Shown piece after piece: positions 37,600 through 47,600 of a stretch of DNA of 64,000 bases (position 1 is the first letter of the stretch; the number at the start of each line of letters is the position of its first letter). Location: assembly GCF_016864575.1 (NCBI RefSeq), contig NZ_CP044125.1:1240001-1304000 (forward strand), written 5' to 3'. The translations under genes and the position numbers were made by a program. The stretch comes from Rhizobium sp. BG4 (lineage in GTDB: Bacteria > Pseudomonadota > Alphaproteobacteria > Rhizobiales > Rhizobiaceae). The notes below the pieces were generated by a model. That model was not told the origin of the DNA. It saw nothing but the letters and a program-made list of their open reading frames with translations, and searched no databases.

Positions 37600-38076
37600 A
37601 TGACCCGGATCTCGAACAATCTCTGGTTCGAAAAGGACGCCCAGCAGGCAGTGGATTTCTATGTCTCCGTAATCCCGGACTCGACCTTCATCCGCTCGAC
37701 CGTCATTCCCGCTGATACGCCGAGCGGGCCGGAAGGCAGCTGCAAGGTGATCGAATTCCGGCTCGGCGACCAGAACTATCTGGCGCTTGAGGCAGGACCG
37801 CTCGATGCCTTCAACCATGCCTTCTCGATCATCGTCGAATGCGACAGCCAGGCCGAGATCGACCGCATATGGGATGCGTTTCTGAGCAATGGCGGAACGA
37901 CGGAAGCCTGCGGCTGGCTGAAAGATCGCTGGGGCCTCTCCTGGCAGATCACCCCGCGCGTGCTCGGCGAGATGATGGCCGATCCGGATCGTGCCAAGGC
38001 GCGGCGGATGACGGCAGCGATGCTGCAGATGGTGAAGCTCGACATGGCCGAGCTGCAGGCAGCCTTCAGCGGCTGA
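37600..38076 (+). CDS. VOC superfamily protein (PhnB-like)
   Basis: A 158-residue protein of the glyoxalase/vicinal-oxygen-chelate fold. It starts ISNNLWFEKDAQQAVDFYVSVIPDS, with LEAGPLDAFNHAFSIIVEC and CGWLKDRWGLSWQITP typical of PhnB/3-demethylubiquinone-like members. These are metal-binding proteins; many have no known substrate. AGGAGG eight bases before the ATG at 37600 is strong. The end overlaps by 11 bases the end of the convergent EamA gene. Confidence 0.85.
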   Translation: MTRISNNLWFEKDAQQAVDFYVSVIPDSTFIRSTVIPADTPSGPEGSCKVIEFRLGDQNYLALEAGPLDAFNHAFSIIVECDSQAEIDRIWDAFLSNGGTTEACGWLKDRWGLSWQITPRVLGEMMADPDRAKARRMTAAMLQMVKLDMAELQAAFSG

Positions 38077-38965
38077 GTGCGGCGCCAGTCACAGGTGGAG
38101 CGGCCTTGGCGAATTTCTTCGCGCCGGCGACGCAGGCAACCACGGCCAGCGTTGCCGCCAGCATGCTCCAGCTGACGCTCTCCTTGAGCAGTGTTGCCGC
38201 CAGCACCAGACTGAAGAACGGCTGCAGCAGCTGCAACTGGCCGACACCGGCGATGCCGCCAAGCGCCAGGCCGCGATACCAGAAGATGAAGCCGATCAGC
38301 ATGCTGAACAGCGACACATAGCCAAGGCCAAGCCAGGCGGGATTGCTCATTTCAGGCAAGGTCTGCGGCATCGCAACGACCGACAGGACCAGCATCAGCG
38401 GCAGCGACAGGACGAGCGCCCAGGAGATCACCTGCCAGCCGCCGAGCTTGCGGGAAAGGCGCGCTCCCTCGGCGTAGCCCAAGCCGCAGACGACGATCGC
38501 CGCGAGCATAAGGAGATCGCCGACCGATGTCGCGCCATCGCCCTGCGCCAGCGCGAAGCCGGCGACGATGGCGCTGCCGAGGCAGGAGAACAGCCAGAAG
38601 ACCGGCTGCGGCCGTTCTCCGCCGCGAAGCACCCCGAAGATCGCCGTAGACAGCGGCAGGAGACCGATGAAGACGGTCGAATGGGCCGAGGTGATATGCT
38701 TCAGCGCGATTGCGGTCAGCAGCGGAAAGCCGATGACGACGCCGAAAGAAACGACCGCGAGCGAGACGAGATCGCTGCGCAGCGGGCGCTTCTCGCGAAA
38801 GAGTATCAGCAGGCCACCTGCCAGAATGCCGGCGATCACCGCCCGCGCGACGGTGAGGAACAGCGGGTCGAACCCGGCAACGGCAACACGGGTCGCGGGA
38901 AGCGAACCGCTGAAGATGAGAATCCCCATAAAGCCACTGAGCCAACCGGCTGCCGTCTTGTCCAT
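38066..38965 (-). CDS. DMT/EamA-family transporter
   Basis: A 299-residue protein with ten hydrophobic helices in two EamA repeats, for example LFLTVARAVIAGILAGGLLIL and IGFIFWYRGLALGGIAGVGQ. Such proteins are inner-membrane exporters of amino acids or other metabolites. AGGAG precedes the ATG at 38965; an ATG 31 codons upstream is less likely. It diverges from a MocR regulator, which probably controls it. Confidence 0.85.
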   Translation of the reverse strand: MDKTAAGWLSGFMGILIFSGSLPATRVAVAGFDPLFLTVARAVIAGILAGGLLILFREKRPLRSDLVSLAVVSFGVVIGFPLLTAIALKHITSAHSTVFIGLLPLSTAIFGVLRGGERPQPVFWLFSCLGSAIVAGFALAQGDGATSVGDLLMLAAIVVCGLGYAEGARLSRKLGGWQVISWALVLSLPLMLVLSVVAMPQTLPEMSNPAWLGLGYVSLFSMLIGFIFWYRGLALGGIAGVGQLQLLQPFFSLVLAATLLKESVSWSMLAATLAVVACVAGAKKFAKAAPPVTGAALSR

Positions 38966-39031
38966 GTGCGCATGCTCCTGTTCTCGCCCGCTATGAACCC
39001 GAAGGCATGGCATTGCCAGCAACAGTACGGT

Positions 39032-39049
39032 ACAGTTTGCGCAAACTGT
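39032..39049. promoter_or_regulatory. MocR operator candidate
   Basis: Perfect 18-base palindrome ACAGTTTGCGCAAACTGT ending two bases before the regulator's ATG at 39051. Extra ACAGT copies at 39022 and 39064 give direct repeats as well, the mix expected for MocR-type regulators. Confidence 0.65.
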
Positions 39050-39050
39050 T

Positions 39051-40496
39051 ATGGACACGGATACAGTACAGATGGATCAAGCGGTCAAAAACCTGGACAG
39101 TGGCAAGCGCATCGGTGCCGTAATGACGGAAATCCGCCGGCGGATTGCCGGGCGGGAACTGGTACCGGGGTCGCGCCTGCCATCGGTGCGCGCTTTCGCG
39201 AAGATCATGCACGTCTCGGCCTCCACCGTCGTCGAGGCCTATGAGCGACTGGCAGCGGAGGGGCTGATCCGCTCTCGCCCAGGCTCCGGTTTCTATGTCT
39301 CGAGCTCGCCGCAGCCGCTGACGCTTTCGGAGATCGGGCCGAAGCTCGACCGGGCGATCGATCCGCTCTGGGTCTACCGGCAATCGCTGGAGGACAGCCC
39401 CGATCTCCTGAAGCCCGGATGCGGATGGCTTCCGGAAAGCTGGATGCCGGTCGATGCGATCCGAAAGGCATTGCGCACCATTGCCCGGGGAGAGGATGCC
39501 GTTCTTGCCAATTACGGCACGCCGCTCGGCCAGCTTCCATTGCGGCAACTGCTTTCCCGGCGGATGAACGAGCGTGGCATTCCCGCCTCCCCCGACCACA
39601 TCATCCTGACGGAATCCGGCACGCAGGCGATCGATCTGGTCTGCCGGTTGCTGATAGAGCCCGGCGATACGGTCATCGTCGACGATCCCTGCTATTTCAA
39701 CTTCCATGCATTGCTGCGCGCCAATCGCGCCAAGGCCATCGCCGTGCCGATGACGCCGCAGGGGCCGGATATCGAGGCCTTTGCGCAGGCGATCGAGCAG
39801 CACAAGCCGCGGCTATACATCACCAATTCCGCCATTCACAATCCGACCGGGGCCACCTGCTCCGCCGTCGTCGCGCACAAGCTGCTGAAGCTCGCGGAAC
39901 GGGCCAATCTGACGATCATCGAGGACGACATCTTCGCCGATCTGGAACATGAGCCCTCCCCGCGCCTTGCCGCCTTCGACGGCCTGGAACGGGTCGTGCA
40001 TGTCGGCAGCTTCTCGAAGACACTTTCCACCTCAGTGCGCTGCGGCTTCATCGCGGCCAAGCCGGAATGGGTCGAGCCGCTGATCGATCTCAAGCTGGTG
40101 ACGAGCATCGGCGGCGGCCGGCTGAATGCCGAGCTGATCCTCCTGCTTCTGACCGACGGCAGCTACCGCAAGCATCTCGATACGCTGAAGGTGCGGCTTT
40201 CGAAGGCGATGGACGAGACGATCGGGCGGCTGGCGCCGCTCGGCATCACGCCCTGGATCAGGCCGCAATCCGGGATCTTCCTGTGGTGCCAATTGCCTGA
40301 CGGGATCAATGCGGGCGATATCGCTCAGTCCTGCCTTGCCGACAATGTCGTGCTGGCGCCCGGCAATGCCTTCAGCACGGCGCCGGAGGGGAGCCGGTTC
40401 CTGCGCTTCAATGCCGCGCAATCCGGCGATCCGCGCATTTACCGCGCGCTTGAGAAGGCCCTGAAGGCGGCGCGTCACATGCCGGCGATCAGGTAG
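39051..40496 (+). CDS. MocR-family regulator (GntR DNA-binding plus aminotransferase-like domain)
   Basis: A 481-residue protein. The winged helix-turn-helix occupies about residues 20-85 (SRLPSVRAFAKIMHVSASTVVEAYERLAAEGLI). The rest is an aminotransferase fold with the PLP lysine in VGSFSKTLSTSVRCGF (about residue 325). MocR proteins bind PLP or PLP-amino acid adducts and usually control a nearby pathway gene, here probably the divergent EamA transporter. Neither ATG (39051 or 39072) has a clear ribosome site, so a leaderless transcript is possible. Confidence 0.9.
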   Translation: MDTDTVQMDQAVKNLDSGKRIGAVMTEIRRRIAGRELVPGSRLPSVRAFAKIMHVSASTVVEAYERLAAEGLIRSRPGSGFYVSSSPQPLTLSEIGPKLDRAIDPLWVYRQSLEDSPDLLKPGCGWLPESWMPVDAIRKALRTIARGEDAVLANYGTPLGQLPLRQLLSRRMNERGIPASPDHIILTESGTQAIDLVCRLLIEPGDTVIVDDPCYFNFHALLRANRAKAIAVPMTPQGPDIEAFAQAIEQHKPRLYITNSAIHNPTGATCSAVVAHKLLKLAERANLTIIEDDIFADLEHEPSPRLAAFDGLERVVHVGSFSKTLSTSVRCGFIAAKPEWVEPLIDLKLVTSIGGGRLNAELILLLLTDGSYRKHLDTLKVRLSKAMDETIGRLAPLGITPWIRPQSGIFLWCQLPDGINAGDIAQSCLADNVVLAPGNAFSTAPEGSRFLRFNAAQSGDPRIYRALEKALKAARHMPAIR

Positions 40497-41503
40497 CGGT
40501 CGCGGCCCGCGGCCTTTGCCTGATAGAGCGCGGCATCGACGACCTTGAGGAGATCGATGCGATTGCTCCCTGCCTGTGGCGCCAGCGCTCCGCCGATGCT
40601 GAGACGGGCACCGACCGATATGCCGTCGACCTCGAAAGGTTCGCGGAAAGCGGCGACAAGGCGCTCGGCCACGGATGAAAGTGCAGCAGCATTCGGCGGA
40701 TTGGGGATGAAGACGGCAAACTCGTCGCCGCCCATGCGCACGGCAATATCACCGGCCCGGATGACGGCGCGGATGCGGTTTGCCGCCTCGCGCAACACTT
40801 CGTCGCCGGCATGGTGGCCGAGGCGGTCATTGATGCCCTTGAACCCGTCCATGTCGAGATAGAGGGCGCCGAAGGTCTGGCTCGCCGCAAGCGACCGCTC
40901 GAGCTCGCCATCGACGAGGCTCGCGAGCGCCGTGCGATTGTAGAAGCCGGTCAGCGGATCGGTCATTGCCGCGGCGCGCAGGCTGGTTTCGGCAAGGCCC
41001 ATGACCATGTTGGCCTTCTGCAGGCGCAGCAACGCACCCGCGACCAGCGCGAAGCGGCTGAGATTGCCGATCTCGGCATCGGACAAATCCCGCGGTTCCA
41101 CATCGAGAATGCAGAAGGCGCCGACGGCCAGGCTGCCCTCCATCTCGATCGGCGCGCCGGCATAGAAGCGGAAATGCGGGTCGCCGGTCACATAAGGCAT
41201 ATCCGACAATTCGGGATGGCGCTGCAGATCGGGAACGATGACGAGATCGTTGGCGTAGACGACACGGGTGCAGATCGAGAGATCGCGCGAGCACTCGGCG
41301 AGCTTCATCCCCGCCTAGCCGGCAACGCGCTGCCAATCCTCATCAATGATATTGATGGCCGCGAAGGGTGTTTCGAAGACGCCACGCGCCAGCTCGGCGA
41401 GAGCCGCAAGCTCCGGCGTCGAACTGCGGCTTACGGCATTCAAGGCGCGGACCGCCAGCAGCCGTTCTGCTTCATTGGCGGGGAGCCGGACGACCTGTCC
41501 CAT
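40475..41503 (-). pseudogene. GAF-GGDEF diguanylate cyclase split by an in-frame amber codon
   Basis: One frame runs from the ATG at 41503 to 40475 and is broken by TAG at 41317-41315. The reading is DEDWQRVAG, stop, AGMKLAECSRDLSIC. The first 62 codons are the start of a GAF sensor. A second ATG at 41308 could give 277 residues with the rest of the GAF and a complete GGDEF domain (RMGGDEFAVFI) and its inhibitory RAGD site five residues before. Enzyme activity could therefore survive without normal sensing. This is a substitution (CAG or AAG to TAG), not a frameshift. The last 22 bases overlap the convergent MocR gene. Confidence 0.85.
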
Positions 41504-41674
41504 TCATACCTCCGTCAGTTCGCAACCCGTTGCTAAAACATGATGTCATGATTTGTCAGGGCAAGGGCAAAGTTTGACGAATGTTAACAAGGCGTTGCCA
41601 GCAGCAATGTCTGGCAGCGGACATTGGCGCGGAAAGCTGGTAAACTGATTTCGGGCTTGCAACCGGAGGAGCGC

Positions 41675-42094
41675 ATGGACGACCGTCAAGCCATTTCAGA
41701 TCTGATCGAGCGGCAGTTTGCCAGTCTTAGCTGGGCGCATGGCACTGGGCCCGATGCCGAGGGCTTCATGGAGGATTTCCATCCGGATGCCCTGCTATTT
41801 GCCTCGGCGCGTCCCGCAAGAGCACAGACGCCGCGGAAATTCCTGGAGCGCATGGAGGGGCTGTCGCAGACGTCGCTGCGCGCCTTTGCCGAACATTGTC
41901 CGGCGCGAGAAATCCGCATCTTCGGCAATGTTGCCGTTGCGGTTGCCGCCTGTGAGAACGTCGAGAACAATCGCGAGCGCAGCCGCAATGTCGAGATGAT
42001 GCTGCTGGTGAAGGACAGCAGCGGCTGGAAGATCGCCGCGCAGGCATGGGACAAGATGACGCCGGGCCAGAGCTTTCCGGACTGGCTTTCGTAA
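41675..42094 (+). CDS. SnoaL/NTF2-like (DUF4440-type) protein
   Basis: A 139-residue NTF2-fold protein: an N-terminal helix (DRQAISDLIERQFASLSW), GFMEDFHPDALLF, and strands ending WKIAAQAWDKMTPGQ. Such proteins have a hydrophobic pocket and serve as isomerases or accessory proteins; no active site can be assigned. GGAGG five bases before the ATG at 41675 supports this start over the one 17 codons upstream. Confidence 0.75.
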   Translation: MDDRQAISDLIERQFASLSWAHGTGPDAEGFMEDFHPDALLFASARPARAQTPRKFLERMEGLSQTSLRAFAEHCPAREIRIFGNVAVAVAACENVENNRERSRNVEMMLLVKDSSGWKIAAQAWDKMTPGQSFPDWLS

Positions 42095-42168
42095 GGCGGT
42101 TGCTTCCCGCGACAGGTGCGTTACATTTCGTTGGCTAACCGAAGAACGAGCTTGGGAGGAGCGACTTC

Positions 42169-42540
42169 ATGAGACGGATGTGGCCTGAGGAGTTCAATTT
42201 CATCCTGAACGGCGCGGAGGAAGTGACGCTGGATATTCCGGCGACCGTGCACGAAGACGGCTCGCATGGCGAGGCGACCCATCGCCAGGCGCTGCGGGTG
42301 CGGATTTCGCAGCAGGATTACGAGCGCATCTGGCCGCTCGCCGAGGCGCGCTACCGCCTCGACGGCAAATTCGCCGGCAAGGCGATCACGCTGATCGCCA
42401 ACAATCCACATTACCATACCTGGCATCCTGCCGATGGCGGCACCGCGGACGAGACATCGGACAGCGGCAGGCACTACACGACGAAATATGTCGTCGTGCA
42501 TTTCCTGCTGGATGACGTGCGGGAGGCAGCGGCGGCCTGA
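42169..42540 (+). CDS. Conserved hypothetical protein
   Basis: A 123-residue soluble protein, rich in His and Tyr in its C-terminal part (NNPHYHTWHPADGG, RHYTTKYVVVHFLLD). Not recognised. A strong GGGAGGAG precedes the ATG. It stands alone between the NTF2-like gene and the convergent cystathionine-gamma-synthase gene, 12 bases from its stop. Confidence 0.7.
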   Translation: MRRMWPEEFNFILNGAEEVTLDIPATVHEDGSHGEATHRQALRVRISQQDYERIWPLAEARYRLDGKFAGKAITLIANNPHYHTWHPADGGTADETSDSGRHYTTKYVVVHFLLDDVREAAAA

Positions 42541-42552
42541 GGCCGCCCGCCC

Positions 42553-43836
42553 TTACGCCTCATCAAGCGCCAGCGTGAGATCGGCAATCAGGTCGTCGGG
42601 ATGCTCTATCCCGATCGACAGGCGGATCGTTGATTCCAGCACGCCGATGCGCTGGCGCACATCTGCCGGCACGCCCGAATGCGTCATCGTCGCCGGATGG
42701 GAGGCGAGCGATTCCGTTCCGCCGAGGCTGACGGCCAGCTTGAAGATCTTCAGCGCGTTCAGGAATTTGAACGAGGCCGGCTGGCCACCCCTGATATCGA
42801 AGGAGAAGGTCGAGCCAGCACCGCTGCACTGGGCCGTGAACGTGCGGCCGACCGGGGACTGCGGATCGTTGTAGGGCAGATAGTGAATCTTCTCGACCTT
42901 CGGATGCTCGCGCAGGAAACCGGCGACGGCTTCGGCATTGCTGTTGGCGCGCTCCATGCGGATCTGCAGCGTTTCCAGTGAACGGCCAAGCATCCAGCAG
43001 GAATGCGGATCAAGCTGCGTGCCGATCGCCCCACGCAGTGCCTTGACCTGCTTCATCACGGCCTTGCGGCCGAGTGCGGCGCCGGCGATCAGGTCCGAAT
43101 GGCCGCCGACATATTTGGTCAGCGAATAGAGCGAAATGTCGGCGCCATGCTCGATCGGGCGCTGGAAGACCGGGCCGAGCAACGTGTTGTCGCAGGCGAT
43201 GATTGGCGTATGGCCCTGCTTTTCGCCGATCGCATCGGCGACACGGCGGATCATCGCGACATCGACGAGGCTATTGGTCGGATTGGCCGGCGTTTCGATG
43301 AGGATGACGGAGACGCGGCCCTTGGCCATCGCCTGTTCGGCCGCGGCGTTTACCGAGCTCTCGCTGACACCATCGGCAAAGCCGACGGCGGAGACGCCGA
43401 GATTGAGGAAGGTCCTAGCAAGCAGCGTTTCCGTGCCGCCATAGAGCGGCTGCGAATGCAGGACGGCATCGCCGGGACGGACGAAGGCGAGCAGCGTGGT
43501 GGCGATCGCCGACATGCCCGACGAGAAGAGCGCGCAGCTTTCGGTGCGCTCATAGACGGCAAGGCGGTCTTCGACGATCTCGCTGTTCGGATGGTTGAAG
43601 CGGGAATAGACGAGACCCGCACCCTTGCCCTCCGGCGGCTCCTTGCGGCCGGAGACATAGTCGAAGAAATCCCGGCCATCCTCGGCGGACTTGAAGACGA
43701 AGGTCGAGGTCAGGAAGACCGGCGGCTTGACGGCGCCTTCCGACAATTCCGGATCATAGCCGTAGTTCAGCATCTGGGTTTCCGGATGCAGGGCGTGATT
43801 ACCGATATGGGTTCTCGACGGGTGCGGCGCGGTCAT
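42553..43836 (-). CDS. Cystathionine gamma-synthase/methionine gamma-lyase family protein
   Basis: A 427-residue fold-type I PLP enzyme of trans-sulfuration. It has [13 protein letters not shown] (about residue 102), [13 protein letters not shown] (about 178), and the PLP lysine in [31 protein letters not shown] near the C-terminus is a substrate-site motif of the family. It acts on sulfur amino acids; synthase and lyase activity cannot be told apart. AGGAG eight bases before the ATG at 43836 supports the start. An Lrp-type regulator is divergent. Confidence 0.88.
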   Translation of the reverse strand: MTAPHPSRTHIGNHALHPETQMLNYGYDPELSEGAVKPPVFLTSTFVFKSAEDGRDFFDYVSGRKEPPEGKGAGLVYSRFNHPNSEIVEDRLAVYERTESCALFSSGMSAIATTLLAFVRPGDAVLHSQPLYGGTETLLARTFLNLGVSAVGFADGVSESSVNAAAEQAMAKGRVSVILIETPANPTNSLVDVAMIRRVADAIGEKQGHTPIIACDNTLLGPVFQRPIEHGADISLYSLTKYVGGHSDLIAGAALGRKAVMKQVKALRGAIGTQLDPHSCWMLGRSLETLQIRMERANSNAEAVAGFLREHPKVEKIHYLPYNDPQSPVGRTFTAQCSGAGSTFSFDIRGGQPASFKFLNALKIFKLAVSLGGTESLASHPATMTHSGVPADVRQRIGVLESTIRLSIGIEHPDDLIADLTLALDEA

Positions 43837-43900
43837 GAAACGTCTCCTCAAACAATGTCACGGACTTCGCCCGGCAAATTATATCAGATGCAGCGGCGGG

Positions 43901-43947
43901 TTCTTGCTATTTGGCGCGGCCTGATATTGTTGGAAGCAACTTCTTGC
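43901..43947. promoter_or_regulatory. Phased repeats between the Lrp and gamma-synthase genes
   Basis: TTCTTGC occurs at 43901-43907 and again at 43941-43947, 40 bases apart (about four helical turns), with GAAGCAACTTC at 43933-43943 overlapping the second copy. This suits binding by an Lrp-type oligomer. Confidence 0.35.
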
Positions 43948-43962
43948 GGAGATCAGCGAAAA

Positions 43963-44421
43963 GTGACGCAGAAAATTGCCGATACCATCGACCGCCGTAT
44001 CCTCAAGGAATTGGCGGCCGACGCGCGCATCACCAACAACGAATTGGCGGAGCGCGTGGGGCTTTCGGCATCGGCTTGTTTGCGGCGGCTGCGGCGCCTG
44101 GAAGAGACCGGCGTCATCCAGGGTTACACCGCGATGATCGACCCGGCCGTCGAGGGCTGGACGATGACGGCGATCGCCTCGGTGCGGCTCAGCCGCCAGC
44201 ACGAAGACGAGATCCGGATGTTCGAGGATGCCGTGCGCGGCTGGGACGAAGTGCTGGAATGCCACCTCGTCACCGGCTCGAAGGACTATGTGCTGAAGGT
44301 GATGAGCGCCGGGCTCGAACAATACGAGCGGTTCATCAAGGACAAGATCGCCAAGCTGAAGTGCGTCGACACGATCGAGACCAGCTTCGTGATGAACACC
44401 ATCAAGGCGCGGCGCTCCTGA
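43963..44421 (+). CDS. Lrp/AsnC-family transcriptional regulator
   Basis: A 152-residue protein. The helix-turn-helix is near residues 5-55 (DRRILKELAADARITNNELAERVGLSASACLRRLRRLE), and the ligand-binding RAM domain follows (VRGWDEVLECHLVTGSKDYVLKV). These regulators form octamers and respond to amino acids. GTG start at 43963, with GGAG about 11 bases upstream. It diverges from the gamma-synthase gene, its likely target. Confidence 0.9.
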   Translation: MTQKIADTIDRRILKELAADARITNNELAERVGLSASACLRRLRRLEETGVIQGYTAMIDPAVEGWTMTAIASVRLSRQHEDEIRMFEDAVRGWDEVLECHLVTGSKDYVLKVMSAGLEQYERFIKDKIAKLKCVDTIETSFVMNTIKARRS

Positions 44422-44471
44422 GCGTCAAAAATGCCCACAAAGCCTCAAGTGTTAAAAAATTCTCACACAAA

Positions 44472-44486
44472 TTAACGGGTTGTTTA
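44472..44486 (+). promoter_or_regulatory. CtrA-like site in the podJ leader
   Basis: TTAA, seven bases, TTTA, one mismatch from TTAA-N7-TTAA, about 195 bases before podJ. The 257-base gap upstream of podJ is otherwise AT-rich with no gene. Confidence 0.35.
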
Positions 44487-44678
44487 CCACGTTTCGTGAA
44501 AGGTGCGCGGTGAGCAGTGGTGATCCGCATTCCTTTTCCTAGTCTCGCGTTTTTCGTTGGAATGCCGCTACGCCGTCCAGTTTGAGGAAAGTCTAAAAAA
44601 CTAAACTCGGATGAAACGGTCTCTCAAGCCAATAGCCGAACCCTGACGAGGGACGCGGCAGACGAAGCGAGCAAGAAG

Positions 44679-47600
44679 ATGAACGGATCGCGATCAAATT
44701 CTCCCCGGAGCGCCGACAGGTCCTCCCTCGACGCGCTGAACCGCACGATCGAAGGGCTCGAGGCGCGTATCGAAGGGCTGATGGGCACCAATGGTCCGCG
44801 GGATCCGGCGCCACGGGCTGCTGCTCCCGAACGCGATAGCTACGCACGTTCCTACGAGCCGCGGCCGGCCTACGCCGCCGCCGAGCCCCGTCCAGACCCG
44901 CTCGCCGAAATCCGCCAGCGCCAGCGCATTCTCGAAGCCGGCCGCGAACGCGCAGCCGCCGAACGTGCCGCCTACCGCGAACCCGTTCCTGCGCCGCGCG
45001 CACCGGCTACGGCCGCCGCTCCCGTCTACGGCGCCTCGAACGACACGATGACCGAAATCGCCCAGGCGCTCGTCAACCTGCGCCAGGATCTGAAGCGCGA
45101 CATCTCCGAAGGCGTGACGCGGGAGATGAATGCACTGCGCGGTGAGCTCCGCGAGATCAAGTCGAGCGCTCAGGACAACCGTTTCGCCGACGACATCCGC
45201 GCCGATATGGGCCGGCTTGCGCACAGCATCGACCAGCTCTCGCACCGCTCCGCGAGCCCGGAAGCCGCTGGCCTGCGCAGCGAATTCGACGAACTGCGCT
45301 CGCTGATGGATGGCTTGGCCCGCGAAGATTCCGTCCGCCACATGGAGCGCCGCTGGGACAGCTTCGAAAATCAGCTGCACACGATCGACACCGCCGGCCT
45401 TCAGGAAGAACTGGTTTCGCTCGCCTACCGGCTCGACGACATCAAGCGCCATATCGGCGGCATGGGCGAGAGCCCGGCTGTCCGCGCTCTCGAAGACAAG
45501 CTGATCTCCATTGCCAGCGCGATGGAACAGTTCGGCAGCATGATCCAGCCGCATGACCGGGCGATGTCCGAGCAGTTCGCGGCGATGGATACGCGCCTCG
45601 ACGAAATCAGCCGCGCCATTGCCGCCAGCAGCCGCAATGCCTCCAACGGCGACCCGGCGCTGATGCACCGCCTCGAAGGCCGTCTCAATGCGCTCGGCGA
45701 GCAGATCGACCTGATGGGCCGCAGCGTTGCCAACCGCACGGCACCGGCCGATGGCCTGACCGACCGGCTGGAAATGCTGACGCGCCGCGTCGAGGAGCTG
45801 GCCAATACCAAGGCGACGGCCCATCTCGACGAGCGGCTTGAGCAGCTGTCCTACATGCTGGAGCGCGCCCAGAAGGCCGCACCGCAGCCCGACCTCAACC
45901 GCACGCTGGCCGATATCTCCAGCAAGATCGACGCGCTGGAAACCGGCGCCGTCAACGACGTTCTTGCCGAGCGGCTCGACTATCTCGCCCGCCGCATCGA
46001 CCAGATGGAAATCCAGCCGGCTCCCGTCATGGCGGCACCTGCCATCGACGACAGCGCTTTCCGCCGGATCGAGGGACGTCTTAGCGACATCGCCGCCCGT
46101 CTCGAAGAGAGCACCGCGGCACCGGCAACCGACTCGCGGGCGCTGAAGAGCCTCGAAGACCAGATCGCCAATCTCTCCACGCTGCTCCACGAGCCGCGTG
46201 CAGATGCCGGCATCTCCGCCGATCTCGACCGCCGCATGGGCGCCATCGAAGATTACATGGCGACCAGCGACGAATATATCATCGAGGCTGCCCGCCAGGC
46301 GGCTGAAGCGGTCGTCGAAGCCTATTCGCGCAATGGCGGCCTGCAGGCCGGCAGCGTTCCGGCCGCCGACATGTCGGCTCTGAATGCGCTGGCCGCCGAT
46401 CTTCGCCACCTCGAAGACCTGAGCCGCAGCGGCGAGGAACGGACCCACAAGACGTTCCAGGCGCTGCATGAAACGCTCGTCCATATTGCCGACCGCCTCG
46501 ACGACATGGAAACGCGCAACCGGCCTGCCGCCCGCATGCCGGCCGCCAATGTCGATTTCGAAGTCGACCCCTATTCGCTGATCCCTGCCGGCGCAGAGGC
46601 GGAAAAGCCTGCGGTGTTCGGCACCAAGGGCGTGGCGGCACCGCGCGCAGCCGTGGCTGAAGCCGTTGCGCCGCAGCCGGCCCCGGCTCCCGCCGTCAGC
46701 GAAACCAGCGCCATCGCCATCGAAGCCGCCACCAAGCCTGCGGCCGAAGCCAAGCAGAGCAAAAGCCTGTTCCTGGCGATCGGCAAGAAGCTGATGCCCG
46801 GCAAGAAGGCGCCGAAGGCCGATGCCGCCGAGCGCACGATCATCGATCCGGCTCCGTCCATCGACCCTGTCGATGTCGTGCCCGGCGAAGAGGCCAACGA
46901 GCTTCTCGAGCCCGGCTCCGGCGCGCCTGACGTGAAGAAGATCCTGGAACGGGTTCGCGCCAGCCAGAGTGCGGCGCGCGCCAACCCGAAACCTGCCTCG
47001 GAAAACGACCGCGCCGACTATATCGCCGCTGCGCGCCGCGCCGCCCAGGCCGCCGCTATCGAATCCGACCCGAAAGCCCAGCCGCTGAAGGCCGACAAGA
47101 AGAGCAAGGCGCCGAAGCCTGCCGGTGGCGGCAGCGCCTTCTCGCGCTTCCGCCGTCCGCTGCTTCTGGCAGCCGGCGCCGTGCTTCTGGCGATCATGGC
47201 ATTCCCGCTTGCCCGCACGCTGACCACAGGCCAGAGCGCACCGCCCGCCGAAGTCGCGGTCATGAGCGATGCGAACCAGGCTCCGGCAACGGCAGACACA
47301 GCGGCCGTACCGCAGATCGACAACCAGGCGACAGCCAATCTCGAAGCACCGGCGGCACCAGAGGCCGTTCCCCCGGCCGCCGATCCGGCACCGGCATCAC
47401 CGGCCGATCACCTGACCGATGCCGCACCGCTCGATGGCGAAGGTGCTGCGACGCTGACGCCGGGCGCTCCGGCTCAGGATGCCACGGCCTTTGCTCCGAA
47501 GGATGCTCCGGCCACCACCAATGCGGCACCGGCACAGCCTGAAATCGCTGTTCCCGATGTAATCCAGCCGACGGCACTTGCCGATGCGGCACGCGGCGGC

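Noticed and set aside
43837..43962. SAM-type riboswitch before the gamma-synthase gene
   Set aside because: The leader lacks the paired elements of SAM-II or related classes; repeats fit protein binding better.
44694..46484. 596-codon minus-strand frame opposite podJ
   Set aside because: Shadow of repetitive Arg/Glu coiled-coil coding.
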